From Chitinophagales bacterium (lineage in GTDB: Bacteria > Bacteroidota > Bacteroidia > Chitinophagales > UBA2359): 64,000 bases of DNA. Location: positions 1 through 64,000 of the forward strand of contig JAEUUX010000121.1 in the NCBI GenBank assembly GCA_016787295.1. The letters run 5' to 3'. The notes under the pieces were generated by a model. The model saw nothing but the letters and a program-made list of their open reading frames with translations. It was not told the DNA's origin and did no database searches. Of the stretch, positions 7,332 through 16,351 are shown piece by piece. The position numbers were made by a program, and so were the translations under genes. The number at the start of each line of letters is the position of its first letter. The stretch's first letter is position 1.

Positions 7332-8642
7332 ATGTTTTTCCGCAAAAAAGACAAAATTGTAGAACACCTTCTCCCGCAAAACCCTAACCGCACTTATTGG
7401 CAGGAGGTGGCATATCGTTTCAGAAAAAATCGCATGGCTGTTTGGGCTTTGCGCTGCCTTTATGTGCTTATTTTTGTAGCACTTTTTGCAGACTTTTTAG
7501 CCAACGAAAAACCAATTGTGTGCCAACTGAACCAGAAGGTGTATTTTCCTATTGCTAAATCTTATTTTGTAGATTTGGGTTTGGCAAAGTGGGACGCAAC
7601 TCTCCTCAATGTTGATTGGCAAAACCTGAACTATGATTGGAAAATTTTGCCTCCGATTGCCTATTCCGACAATACGATGGACAAGTTGAATATGAACTAT
7701 GTAAGCCCATTGGGTAGACAAACGGGTATTAGGTCTTGGCACTACAAACACTGGTTAGGCACCGACGAATTGGGGCATGATGTGTTGGCGGGCATGATTC
7801 ATGGCACACGCATAGCCGTTTCGGTGGGTATCGTTGCCATGTCTATTGCTGCTTTGATTGGCATCTTTTTGGGTACTTTGGCGGGCTTTTGGGGTGACCA
7901 CCAACTGCGCATTTCGCGCAGCCAAATCATTTTTAGTTTGTTAGGTTTGGTAATTGGATTTTTCTATAGTTTCATTGCAGGTACTTCGAGTGGCGAAACG
8001 GCAATGAGTAGTTTATTGTTCATGTTGTTCAAAACAGCAGGTATGTTGTTGCTTGGTGTTTTGCTGGGCAATGTGGTGGGTTTGCTGTTCAACAAACTGC
8101 CATGGTTAGGCAAAAAAATAGCGATTCCTGCCGATTTGTTGGTAATGCGCCTTATTGAAATCATTAATTCCATTCCGCCTTTATTGCTGATTTTGTGTAT
8201 TGTGGCAGTCACGCGCCCGTCGGTGGTAAATGTTATGGTCATCATTGGTTTGATTTCTTGGACAAGCATTGCGCGTTTTGTGCGTGCCGAGTTGTTGAAA
8301 GTTCGCAATTTGGAATACATCGAAGCGGCACAAGCGATGGGTTTTTCTGACCTTCGCATTGTGTTGCGCCATGCCTTGCCTAATGCTCTTACGCCCGTGT
8401 TAATTGCCATTGCGTTTGGGGTAGCTTCTGCCATTTTGACCGAGTCGTTTCTGTCGTTTTTGAGTGTGGGCGTTGCCGCCGATACCGTTACTTGGGGTTC
8501 TTTGCTCAATATGGCACGCAGCAATTTCGGGGCGTGGTGGTTGGCTTTGTTTCCCGGTTTGGCAATTTTTTTGACCGTCACAATTTTTAATCTCATTGGC
8601 GAGGGTTTGACCGATGCTCTTGACCCGCGCTTGAAATTGTAA
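7332..8642 (+). CDS. Oligopeptide-type ABC transporter permease (DppC/OppC family)
   Basis: A 436-residue inner-membrane permease. After one N-terminal transmembrane helix (about 37-55) comes a roughly 90-residue external segment, then the HWLGTDELGHDVL signature that marks DppC/OppC proteins, and about five more helices. The cytoplasmic EAA loop, which docks the ATPase, is visible as EYIEAAQAMGFSDLRIVLRH. It ends in the family's typical GEGLTDALDPRL. It is longer than the ~300-residue enterobacterial proteins because of the external segment, as is usual in Bacteroidota. No partner permease, ATPase or binding protein is nearby, so the transported peptide or metal complex is unknown. Confidence 0.9.
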   Translation: MFFRKKDKIVEHLLPQNPNRTYWQEVAYRFRKNRMAVWALRCLYVLIFVALFADFLANEKPIVCQLNQKVYFPIAKSYFVDLGLAKWDATLLNVDWQNLNYDWKILPPIAYSDNTMDKLNMNYVSPLGRQTGIRSWHYKHWLGTDELGHDVLAGMIHGTRIAVSVGIVAMSIAALIGIFLGTLAGFWGDHQLRISRSQIIFSLLGLVIGFFYSFIAGTSSGETAMSSLLFMLFKTAGMLLLGVLLGNVVGLLFNKLPWLGKKIAIPADLLVMRLIEIINSIPPLLLILCIVAVTRPSVVNVMVIIGLISWTSIARFVRAELLKVRNLEYIEAAQAMGFSDLRIVLRHALPNALTPVLIAIAFGVASAILTESFLSFLSVGVAADTVTWGSLLNMARSNFGAWWLALFPGLAIFLTVTIFNLIGEGLTDALDPRLKL

Positions 8643-8721
8643 TCTTTGCTGCTATTTTTTTAGTGCTAAAAAATGATATAAAGTATTTTGATTTTTTGGT
8701 ATCAAAATGTTATAAAAAAAT

Positions 8722-8760
8722 AACCCCCTTCAAAAGTTTCATGCTTTCGAAGGGGGTTTT
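8722..8760. terminator. Terminator after the ABC permease
   Basis: A 10-bp perfect GC-rich stem (AACCCCCTTC with GAAGGGGGTT) followed by T residues. It can serve both the permease and the converging T9SS cargo gene. Confidence 0.8.
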
Positions 8761-8826
8761 AATTGGTGTTTATTTTCGAATGATGAGGTGATTGGATTTT
8801 GTTGGATAGGTGACTGATAGAAAAAT

Positions 8827-11073
8827 TTAACGCACCAAACTCACATTGCCTTTAAATGCCTCTTCGGTGTTGTCGGTATAAATGACTTTGCCTTGGTAGA
8901 CATAGACACCCATCTCTTGAGCTACACCTTTGTAGGTGCCGTCCCAGCGTTGGTTAATATTGTCGGAACTAAATACTCTTTGTCCCCAACGATTAAATAT
9001 CTCAACACTGTAGCTTATTACGTTTTTGGTGGTAGCCCCAAAGTCGTCGTTTACGGAGTCGTTGTTGGGCGAAAAAGCGGAGGGAAACAAAACGGCTTTT
9101 GACGGAATGAGGTCGAGGATGGCAGCCGCTGTTCCTTTGCAATCGTTGGCATCGGTGACGGTGACACTATAGGTTTCTTCTTCAGCAACGGTAATGCTGG
9201 GTGTGGTGGCACTGTTTGACCAAATATATTGGGGAAAAGTAGGCGAGACGCTCCAAGTGGTAGATGTAAATTCGGGTATATCACGTTCTCCTATGATAGA
9301 TGGTGTAGGATTAGGGTTTTCGATGATGGTAATGCTGGTAATGGTACTGCAATCGTTGGCATCGGTGACCGTAACGCTATAGGTGCCGCCATTGGTGTTG
9401 AGTGTGGCAGTGGTAGCATTGTTTGACCACAGATATTGTGAATAGGAGTCAGCGAGACTCAAGGTGGTGGTTTCACCTTCACAAATTTCGGTATCACCTG
9501 TTAAGTTGGCAACAATGTCTTGCACCGTGACGGTCGCAGAAGCAGTACTAATGCAGCCGAGCGGATTGGTGGCGGTGACAGTATAGGTATTAGCAGCACT
9601 TACGCCAATGCTGGAGGTGGTAGCACCGTTTGACCAAAGGTAGGAGAGGGCGTTGTTGGTTATTGCGGAGAGTTGGGTGTCGCTGTCAAAACAAATGTTC
9701 ACGATTCCGTCGATGCTGGTAGTGTCGGCGGGATTTACGACAATCATCATTTGGTCGGTGGCGGTGCAACCGAGTATGGTGGTGATAGTGGCAGTATAGA
9801 TGGTGGTTTCGGTAGGAAAAGCGTTGGGGCTGACAACGGTTGAGTCGTCCAAGCTATTACCCGGTGACCACACTAAGTTGGCATTCGGGTCGAGAATAGG
9901 GTTAAGTAGAACAGTATCGCCCAAGCAAATAAGTAGATTGTTGGGTAGTTCGAGGCTTCCGTTGTCCACTACGATGGTGACGGTGGACGTATCGGCACAA
10001 CCAGATAGCGAATTGCTGGCGATGAGGGTATAGGTCAAGGTATGGAGAGGGGTGATAGTCGGATTGAGGCTATTGGGGTCGCTGAGTCCCACCGTTGGCA
10101 TCCATTGGAAGGTGTTAGCCCCAAAAACTTCGCCTTGTATGGTAACAGATTCGCCAAGGCAGATGGTATCGTTCCCCGATATGGTGACTAAGGCTGTTTG
10201 TGCCAAAACGATTTGACAGTTGGTTACGTTAAACTGAAAATCGCGTTTATTGGTACTTAACAATACGCCGTCGCGGTATTCGCTCACACAAATTCCAACG
10301 ACAAACAAACCGATTTGGTTGGGAAAAGCAGTGAGTTCGCCTGTGACGGGGTCGATAGATATGGGAGGCGAGCCGCCTAATTGGTTAGTAGCACTATAAG
10401 GTGGATTCCAACTAACATCGCTGTAAGGATAAGGTGTCGAAGGCTGTGGGTCGAGATCGTTAGCACCGTTAAAAGGTTCACAAATGCTATAAACTAAAGA
10501 ATCTCCATCAGAATCAGTGGCAGAGTGGTCAAAAATAAGCGGATTGTTGGCACAAATAACAATAGGTGGATAGTTGTCAAAAACGGGACTACTGTTGTTA
10601 CAGTTGTTATTTGTATAGGGCGGAATATCGAGGACATAAGTAGAACCTGTGGCATCAGGATTAATGAGATTCACAATACCCGGGTTGCGACAACAACGTT
10701 GATACACAAGTTGATAACTAGTAGAACCATTAGGGATATTGACAATAGTAGTATAGTAACCACGCTCTACACACACATCAGGTATGTTTTCTGCACAAAG
10801 CCCATCTGTGGTAATTTCTAGTTGTTCTATTGTAGGGTTAAACACCTGCAATTGTTGAGCTATGTCACCGTTGCTGTCATATAAAAAAATATTGGCTGGA
10901 CTATCAAAACCTGCTCCGCCAGAATTGCAGTCGCGATAAATGTACATATTAAATCTGATGTCTCCATTAGATAGACATTCGTAGCTCATTTCTCCACCTA
11001 TTAGGTGAAGGGCACTTACTGACATTGAATACAAATAACTCAAAGCGATGATTAGGGTAAATAATTTTTTCAT
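8827..11073 (-). CDS. Large secreted protein with T9SS type B (CHU_C) C-terminal domain
   Basis: A 748-residue protein with an N-terminal signal peptide starting MKKLFTLIIALSYL. The first ~285 residues form a Cys-containing region with RDCNSGG, RCCRNPG and DSDGDSLVYSICEP motifs, a composition seen in many gliding-motility-associated adhesins. At least four Ig/PKD-like modules follow, with repeating signatures such as YLWSNGATTSSI, YLWSNNATTATL and YIWSNSATTPSI. The last ~85 residues (FPSAFSPNNDSVNDDF, then FNRWGQRVF and WDGTYKG) are the gliding-motility-associated C-terminal domain that directs export through the T9SS. It is likely anchored at or released from the cell surface; its ligand is unknown. 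It is a single-gene unit on the minus strand. Confidence 0.9.
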   Translation of the reverse strand: MKKLFTLIIALSYLYSMSVSALHLIGGEMSYECLSNGDIRFNMYIYRDCNSGGAGFDSPANIFLYDSNGDIAQQLQVFNPTIEQLEITTDGLCAENIPDVCVERGYYTTIVNIPNGSTSYQLVYQRCCRNPGIVNLINPDATGSTYVLDIPPYTNNNCNNSSPVFDNYPPIVICANNPLIFDHSATDSDGDSLVYSICEPFNGANDLDPQPSTPYPYSDVSWNPPYSATNQLGGSPPISIDPVTGELTAFPNQIGLFVVGICVSEYRDGVLLSTNKRDFQFNVTNCQIVLAQTALVTISGNDTICLGESVTIQGEVFGANTFQWMPTVGLSDPNSLNPTITPLHTLTYTLIASNSLSGCADTSTVTIVVDNGSLELPNNLLICLGDTVLLNPILDPNANLVWSPGNSLDDSTVVSPNAFPTETTIYTATITTILGCTATDQMMIVVNPADTTSIDGIVNICFDSDTQLSAITNNALSYLWSNGATTSSIGVSAANTYTVTATNPLGCISTASATVTVQDIVANLTGDTEICEGETTTLSLADSYSQYLWSNNATTATLNTNGGTYSVTVTDANDCSTITSITIIENPNPTPSIIGERDIPEFTSTTWSVSPTFPQYIWSNSATTPSITVAEEETYSVTVTDANDCKGTAAAILDLIPSKAVLFPSAFSPNNDSVNDDFGATTKNVISYSVEIFNRWGQRVFSSDNINQRWDGTYKGVAQEMGVYVYQGKVIYTDNTEEAFKGNVSLVR

Positions 11074-11131
11074 GGGCTGTTATTATTGGTTTTAAGGATT
11101 AAGGAGGAGGGAAAGTCGATAACAAAACGGT

Positions 11132-11971
11132 TTAGACTTTCCAGATGTGTAACATTCGGCCTTTTCCATTGAGGTCTTGCCGCAGTTCGGTATTGCAATA
11201 GCCTTTGTCGTGGCACAAAGCTACTATTTTTTGTGCAAAATTTTCATGTAGTTCAAAAAAAATATGTCCTTTGGGGGCTAAATGAGTGTCGGCGAACTGC
11301 AAAATGGCTTCATAAAAGAGCGTAGGTTGGTCGTTGGGGGTGAATAATGCTTGGTGTGGCTCATAATTCACCACATTGACACCAAGAGATTCTTTTTCGG
11401 AGAGAGGAATGTAGGGCGGGTTGCTCACAATGAGGTTATATGTTGTAAAGAGGTCATATTGTTGGATATCTGTAATGTCTACACGAATAAATTGTATGTT
11501 TTGTTGGTATTGCTTTGCATTTTGTTGCGCAATTGATAGGGCATCGGCGCTAATGTCGGCGGCGGTCATGCTCCAAAGTGGGAAAAGTTGTTGTAAAGCA
11601 ATGGCAATACACCCACTTCCTGTGCCAATATCAATGGCGCGGAAGGTGGTTTCTTTGGTAAAAGTTTGTTGTATCCATGCGACGAGTTCTTCTGTTTCGG
11701 GTCGGGGGATAAGCACAGCGGGCGAAACAAGTAGTTTTAAGTTCCAAAAATAACTTTCGCCCAAAACGTATTGCAATGGTTTTTGTTGTAGGAGTTCGGC
11801 TAACAAAGACTGTGCTTGTTGTATTTGTGACTCGGTGAGTGGGGTGTTTTCTAAGCGTTGTTGGAGTGGGGAGCAGCCTGTTAGATATTCCACTAACCAT
11901 TGAGCGATGTTTTGTGCTTCGCGCGGGTCGTAGACGGTGGAAAGTTGTTGGCTAATGTCGGCAGTTGTCAT
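11132..11971 (-). CDS. prmC: PrmC, release-factor glutamine N5-methyltransferase
   Basis: PrmC (HemK) methylates the Gln of the GGQ motif in peptide-chain release factors RF1 and RF2. The 279-residue protein has an N-terminal helical domain, the PRPETEEL segment (89-96), the SAM-binding loop DIGTGSG (114-120) and the catalytic NPPY motif at 184-187, which binds the target Gln. The start at 11971 (MTTADISQQL) is preferred over the longer frame because the extra 26 residues are basic, unlike the family, and overlap an inverted repeat at 12009-12040. prfA is not adjacent in this window. Confidence 0.92.
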   Translation of the reverse strand: MTTADISQQLSTVYDPREAQNIAQWLVEYLTGCSPLQQRLENTPLTESQIQQAQSLLAELLQQKPLQYVLGESYFWNLKLLVSPAVLIPRPETEELVAWIQQTFTKETTFRAIDIGTGSGCIAIALQQLFPLWSMTAADISADALSIAQQNAKQYQQNIQFIRVDITDIQQYDLFTTYNLIVSNPPYIPLSEKESLGVNVVNYEPHQALFTPNDQPTLFYEAILQFADTHLAPKGHIFFELHENFAQKIVALCHDKGYCNTELRQDLNGKGRMLHIWKV

Positions 11972-12008
11972 GGAAAAAGAGATTTTGGGAGATATAGGGC
12001 GCAAAATA

Positions 12009-12040
12009 CGGCAAATTTTGGGGTATTTCAAAATTTGCCG
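12009..12040. repeat. Inverted repeat flanking the PD-(D/E)XK gene, copy 1
   Basis: Perfect 12-bp arms CGGCAAATTTTG and CAAAATTTGCCG with an 8-nt loop. The same arms recur at 12748-12790. It lies 52 bp past the stop of the minus-strand gene 12093-12695 and could end its transcript, although no U-run follows. Confidence 0.75.
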
Positions 12041-12092
12041 CAATATCATTTATTGGGTCACATTATACTATGATAGTCGTAGCGATGCTTTT

Positions 12093-12695
12093 TTAGAGGC
12101 TATTTTTGTAATAGTCAATTATACATTGAAAAACACCCAATAATTCATTGACTTCACCCAAATAGTACTTTTTTTCATCGATATAGATTTTATCAGTATA
12201 TTCTATGAACTGCCAAACATCACCTGTTGTAGTACAACCATATAGTTTGTCTATGGCTATACCCTTTTTTTCATTGTATTTTTTAGCTCCTACTAATTGC
12301 GCAGAGCATTGTTTGATACCTTCTTCTAAATCGTTGCGTTTGGCTTCAACTATTTGGAAGATGGGAATGCTAATTTCATAAGATTGAGTGTCTTTTGTTA
12401 GAATAAAATCACATTCGCCCACTAAACCCATCTCTTTGTCTGCTATTAAAGTTTCGCCTGAATAGATAGTAAAAAATTTGTTGTTTCGCCAACGCAATTC
12501 TTTGAGGATGGGCACAACTATCCATTCACTTCTTGCCTTTTCGGTTTTGATGGGCATTTCTACACTTTCGTCCAACTCAAAACGCAATCTTTCACTGGGT
12601 TCGATAGGTAAGACTGTGAATTGTAAACGTTTGCGCTGGTGTTTTACGCCAAACTTTTCTTCCAAATTCGATAAGGTAAAGTCGGAATATGCCAT
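12093..12695 (-). CDS. Uncharacterised protein with a PD-(D/E)XK nuclease-like core
   Basis: A 200-residue protein I cannot assign to a named family. The centre resembles a restriction-endonuclease-like core: Glu57 in a predicted helix, GECDF (93-97, with Asp96), then IVEAKR, giving the E-x-K pair Glu117 and Lys119, followed by a Gln-containing helix (129-137). This D...ExK spacing is typical of the PD-(D/E)XK superfamily, which includes nucleases and inactive relatives. It ends in an acidic and aromatic C-terminal segment. Two near-identical hairpins flank it, so it may have been acquired as a unit. The -7-like box TATTTTTG at 12746-12753 lies inside the upstream hairpin. A nuclease activity is inferred from motifs only. 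Confidence 0.55.
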   Translation of the reverse strand: MAYSDFTLSNLEEKFGVKHQRKRLQFTVLPIEPSERLRFELDESVEMPIKTEKARSEWIVVPILKELRWRNNKFFTIYSGETLIADKEMGLVGECDFILTKDTQSYEISIPIFQIVEAKRNDLEEGIKQCSAQLVGAKKYNEKKGIAIDKLYGCTTTGDVWQFIEYTDKIYIDEKKYYLGEVNELLGVFQCIIDYYKNSL

Positions 12696-12747
12696 TTATT
12701 TAGTGTTTATATTGTTTAAAGATGGTTTTTGAACTTACTATTGCGCA

Positions 12748-12790
12748 AAAATACGGCAAATTTTGTAAATCCCAAAATTTGCCGTATTTT
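12748..12790. repeat. Inverted repeat flanking the PD-(D/E)XK gene, copy 2
   Basis: A perfect 18-bp stem: left arm AAAATACGGCAAATTTTG (12748-12765), right arm CAAAATTTGCCGTATTTT (12773-12790), 7-nt loop. It sits 10 bp past the stop of the PorE-like gene and can act as its terminator, but its arms match those at 12009-12040. Confidence 0.85.
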
Positions 12791-12800
12791 GTACGTATTA

Positions 12801-14801
12801 CTATTTAGGATTAACCACACCCAATTTCGGGTCGGTTAGTAATAAAAATTCCGTGCGGCGGTTAGCCGCTCTTCCTTCGGGTGTCGTGTTTGGAGCGATG
12901 GGGCGGGAGCTACCATAGCCTTTATAGTTCAGCCGTTGTGGTGCGATGTTTTGGCTCACCAAGTAGTCATATACTGCTTTGGCACGGTCGGTCGAGAGTT
13001 GTTGGTTGAGGCTGGCAGTACCAATACTGTCTGTGTGTCCGCTGATTTCTATTCGCACTTGCTCGTTTTCTTGCAACAATGCTGCCAATTTGTTCAGTTC
13101 TGTATAAGATTCGGGTTTGAGGGTATAGTCACCTGTTTCGAAAAACACATTTTTCAGCACCATTGCTTTGCCTGCTGTCCAAGTCGGGTCGGTGGCTTTC
13201 GGAATGCTTTGCAAACCGATTTGCAACAGATATGGTTTGGTGGCATCGTCGGGATTGTTTTGTAGCGCAAAATGCTCCGAATAAAACAAATAACCACTTT
13301 TCGACACATTGTACATATAATTTTTTCCGCTCGGCAGCGTAAGCAAAAAATCACCGGTCACACTATCCGAAATGGTCTGGAACGCCACTTTGCCGCTCTC
13401 CAAATCGATAAGTTCTATATTGGCACTTAGCTTTTGTTTGGGTTTTTGGGCATCAAAGATAGTCCCCTTCACATATGTCACTAACTGAGGCTTGGCGGTC
13501 ACGGGTAGGTCAAAATAAAAAATATCTAAACCTGTTTCAGGACGAAAAGACGAATAGTAGGCGCGTTTGCCATCGGCAGTCACCATCAAACCGTTTTCGT
13601 TGCCTGATGTGTTGATAGGATAGCCCAAGTTTTCTGCTTTGCCCCAACTGCCGTCGACATTGCGGCGCGACACATACAAATCGGCATCGCCCATACCCAC
13701 ATGCCCATTGGACGAAAAATAGAGTGTTTGACCGTCGGGGTGAATGAAAGGCGATTGTTCGTCACCTGTCGTATTGATTTGTTTGCCCAAATTGACTGGT
13801 GCAGTCCAGAAATTATTCACCAAACGGCTCATCCAAATATCTATTTTTCCTTCGCTGCCTTTTCTTTTGGAACAAAAATAGAGTTCTTTGCCATCGGCAG
13901 AGATGCTCGGCTGCGACTCCCAGCCGCCTGTATTGACAGGCTCACCCAAATTGTAGGGACCCACCCAATCGTTGTCCGATTTGAGGCAATAGTACAAATC
14001 AAAATTGCCTAAACCGTCGCGGCGTTCGCTGGCAGCAAAAAATAAGCGTTTGCCGTCGGGCGAAATGCAAATAGCTCCTTCGTCGCCGGGTGTATTGATG
14101 GGGTTTTGCATCGGCACCGACAACTCCCAATGGCTCGTGTCATGGGTTTTATAGGTATAATAAAAATCTTCGTTCGCCAGAAAATCGCCTCCCAAACGAC
14201 GCGTGAACACCAAAATACCTTCGTCGGCGGTGGTCATGGGCAGGTATTCGTCATAGCTCGAATTGACTGACGAATCTAACGGCATAGGGTTGAAATTGAC
14301 GGGGTGTGTGGTGGCATATTGAGCAAAGGCGGCATTGTCCATCAGGCGCTGCACTTTTTGCTGCAAATTAGTCGATTTCAGCACCTTGTCTTTGTATGAA
14401 AGTGATTTTTGTGCCAATTTTTGGGCTTCGCTATATTGTGCCTGCTCAAATTTGATGTTACCCAAATAGTAGTTCACATACATCAAATTGAGCGGAGCAG
14501 GAAACAAATCTGCCGTTTTTTGGTAAGTTTGTTCTGCCAAAGCATAATTTTTTTGCTCCCAAGCTATGTTTGCCAAGCGTTTGTAGGCTTCTTCATAGCG
14601 GGGATATTTTTTGATAGCCTTTTGGAGGAAATCAATAGCCTCGTCATAGCGTTGGTATTGGTAGCTTTGTGTGGCTTGAACAAAGTACTTTTGCGCACGT
14701 TTGGGTATGTGCGAAGTTGTGCTTTTTTTCTGCGCTATTGCGTCTTGTGTCACACTACAGCAAAGCACCAAACACCAGAACGATACGATTAGAATTTTCA
14801 T
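12801..14801 (-). CDS. PorE-like T9SS protein (TPR, PD40 propeller, CRD-like, OmpA)
   Basis: A 666-residue envelope protein. A signal sequence (CLVLCCS near residues 10-16, possibly an SPII lipobox) is followed by TPR helices (about 35-190), a PD40/WD40-type beta-propeller (about 190-430; repeated SPDGKRLFF, SADGKELYF, HPDGQTLYF and TADGKRAYY signatures), a carboxypeptidase-regulatory-like fold (about 440-520) and an OmpA peptidoglycan-binding domain (about 545-655) containing ISGHTDSIGTASLNQQLS and RRTEFLL. This order is that of PorE/PG1058, an outer-membrane T9SS component that binds peptidoglycan. Similar OmpA/PD40 proteins outside the T9SS exist, so the assignment rests on architecture. 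No other por or spr gene lies nearby. Confidence 0.75.
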   Translation of the reverse strand: MKILIVSFWCLVLCCSVTQDAIAQKKSTTSHIPKRAQKYFVQATQSYQYQRYDEAIDFLQKAIKKYPRYEEAYKRLANIAWEQKNYALAEQTYQKTADLFPAPLNLMYVNYYLGNIKFEQAQYSEAQKLAQKSLSYKDKVLKSTNLQQKVQRLMDNAAFAQYATTHPVNFNPMPLDSSVNSSYDEYLPMTTADEGILVFTRRLGGDFLANEDFYYTYKTHDTSHWELSVPMQNPINTPGDEGAICISPDGKRLFFAASERRDGLGNFDLYYCLKSDNDWVGPYNLGEPVNTGGWESQPSISADGKELYFCSKRKGSEGKIDIWMSRLVNNFWTAPVNLGKQINTTGDEQSPFIHPDGQTLYFSSNGHVGMGDADLYVSRRNVDGSWGKAENLGYPINTSGNENGLMVTADGKRAYYSSFRPETGLDIFYFDLPVTAKPQLVTYVKGTIFDAQKPKQKLSANIELIDLESGKVAFQTISDSVTGDFLLTLPSGKNYMYNVSKSGYLFYSEHFALQNNPDDATKPYLLQIGLQSIPKATDPTWTAGKAMVLKNVFFETGDYTLKPESYTELNKLAALLQENEQVRIEISGHTDSIGTASLNQQLSTDRAKAVYDYLVSQNIAPQRLNYKGYGSSRPIAPNTTPEGRAANRRTEFLLLTDPKLGVVNPK

Positions 14802-14976
14802 GCAGGCGGGTTTTTGGTTTGTAATAGGGAGAGTGGGTGTGCTGGAAAAGTGGCATTTTGCTATAGAACGCTCTTGGATAATGGATTATTGTATGGAAAG
14901 GTTTTTTTCGTAACAAAATCTTATCGTTATCAAAAAACTATTTGCTTTTGATAGACTTCGTTTTGTGGTATGTGGT

Positions 14977-15696
14977 TTATATTTTTTCCTCCAAACGAAA
15001 CCCAACTCCATGAATGTTTTCGATGGTCAAACGCTGGTCTTGTTTGAGGTATTTGCGGAGGCGCGAAATAAAAACGTCCATACTTCGTCCCAAAAAATAG
15101 TCATCTTCTCCCCACAGTTGGGTCAAAATGCGCGACCTTTTGACGACTTGGTTTTTGTTTTCGAACAACAAAAGCAACAAATCGGCTTCTTTTTGGGTGA
15201 GACTTTGGCGTTGCTCGTTCCAAATCAGCGACAAATTGGGATAATCAAATACATATTGCCCAATGCGATGCACACCAACAGCTTCGGCAGGCGGAGGCGT
15301 GGGTGTAGTGGCATGAATGACTTGTGTTCGGCGCAAAAAAACTTGGATTTTCAGCACCAATTCTTCGATGCTATATGGTTTGGTGATATAGTCATCGGCT
15401 CCAATTTGTAAACCCTTAATGCGGTCTTCTTTCATCGACCTTGCACTCAAAAAAAGAATAGGCACATGTGCGTTGTGTTGGCGAATGTGTTGAGCAATAG
15501 AGAAACCGTCAATTTTGGGCAGCATCACGTCAAGAATACAAAGGTCAAAATCGTATTGGTCAAACGTGTTGATAGCCGTTTCGCCATCCATGCAATGAGT
15601 GATTTGATAACCTTTGAGTTCGAGGTTGTCTTTGGTGACAAAACCAAGCGAAACATCGTCTTCTACATATAGAATATGGGTGGGTTTGGTAGTCAT
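14977..15696 (-). CDS. OmpR/PhoB-family response regulator
   Basis: A 239-residue two-component regulator. The receiver domain (about 6-122) has acidic Asp13/Asp14, the phospho-acceptor Asp56 (ILDVMLP), Ser84, Tyr103 and Lys106. A linker rich in Pro and Thr (about 128-140) leads to a winged-helix DNA-binding domain with SLTQKEADLLLLL, the recognition-helix region SMDVFISRLRKYL and the wing IHGVGFRLEE. It resembles RprY-type regulators of Bacteroidota. No histidine kinase is adjacent, so it is an orphan in this window and its signal is unknown. Confidence 0.9.
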   Translation of the reverse strand: MTTKPTHILYVEDDVSLGFVTKDNLELKGYQITHCMDGETAINTFDQYDFDLCILDVMLPKIDGFSIAQHIRQHNAHVPILFLSARSMKEDRIKGLQIGADDYITKPYSIEELVLKIQVFLRRTQVIHATTPTPPPAEAVGVHRIGQYVFDYPNLSLIWNEQRQSLTQKEADLLLLLFENKNQVVKRSRILTQLWGEDDYFLGRSMDVFISRLRKYLKQDQRLTIENIHGVGFRLEEKI

Positions 15697-15713
15697 AGCA
15701 CATATTTTGGCAG

Positions 15714-15721
15714 CAAAGGTA
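15714..15721 (-). promoter_or_regulatory. -7 box for the response regulator
   Basis: Reads TACCTTTG on the minus strand, 17 bp ahead of the start codon. Confidence 0.55.
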
Positions 15722-15749
15722 CAATAAAATTGTCATACTATATACATAA

Positions 15750-15790
15750 AAAAAACATCGATTCTGTATTTAACAAAATCGATGTTTTTT
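15750..15790 (-). terminator. Terminator of the DUF2147 gene
   Basis: Perfect 14-bp arms AAAAAACATCGATT and AATCGATGTTTTTT with a 13-nt loop, located 19 bp past the stop on the minus strand. Confidence 0.8.
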
Positions 15791-15808
15791 GAGTTAGCAC
15801 AAGTGAGC

Positions 15809-16252
15809 TTATTTTACACGTGTCCAAGTATCGGATTTGCCGAGCCAACGAATGCCCAATACATAACCTTTTAGGAATAAAGTGCCATTGGCGTTCAATT
15901 GCATATAACCACTATAGGTTTTTCCGTCGCGGGTATTGTAGAGGCTACCGCCGCTCCATTCATTGTTTTTGGAATCGTATGCAAAATTGTTCATCAATTG
16001 TACCCCCACTACGTCGCGGGTGCGAAGTTTGGTGTCGGGATTAAACTTATCGGTGCGTTTTTCAGATGTCCAAATGATTTTGCCGCAATATTTGTTGCCG
16101 CATTTAAAGATTTCAACTTTGGCATCTTTTTCACCCACCAACCAAGTACCAACTACAGCATCAGGATTGCCATTGATACCAGCAATACCTGTACCTGCAA
16201 AACCAACCAAAAAGGCTACAATAGCAAAAAAAGCAAAAACTTTAGAAAACAT
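15809..16252 (-). CDS. DUF2147-family secreted protein
   Basis: This 147-residue protein starts with a signal peptide (MFSKVFAFFAIVAFLVGFAG) and then matches DUF2147: VVGTWLVGEKDAKVEI, the paired cysteines CGNKYCGKI, a LRTRDVVG segment, GGSLYNTRDGKTYSG and the terminal SDTWTRV. The fold is a small lipocalin-like beta-barrel found in many Gram-negative periplasms; its function is unknown. It is a single-gene unit with its own terminator. Confidence 0.88.
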   Translation of the reverse strand: MFSKVFAFFAIVAFLVGFAGTGIAGINGNPDAVVGTWLVGEKDAKVEIFKCGNKYCGKIIWTSEKRTDKFNPDTKLRTRDVVGVQLMNNFAYDSKNNEWSGGSLYNTRDGKTYSGYMQLNANGTLFLKGYVLGIRWLGKSDTWTRVK

Positions 16253-16351
16253 AGCTTGTTGTTATTTTTTTTAGATGAAAAAAGGTAAGGAAATACGATT
16301 TGTAAGACTATAGAACAGTAAAAAAGTTTAAATAGCGTAATAATTTATGCG

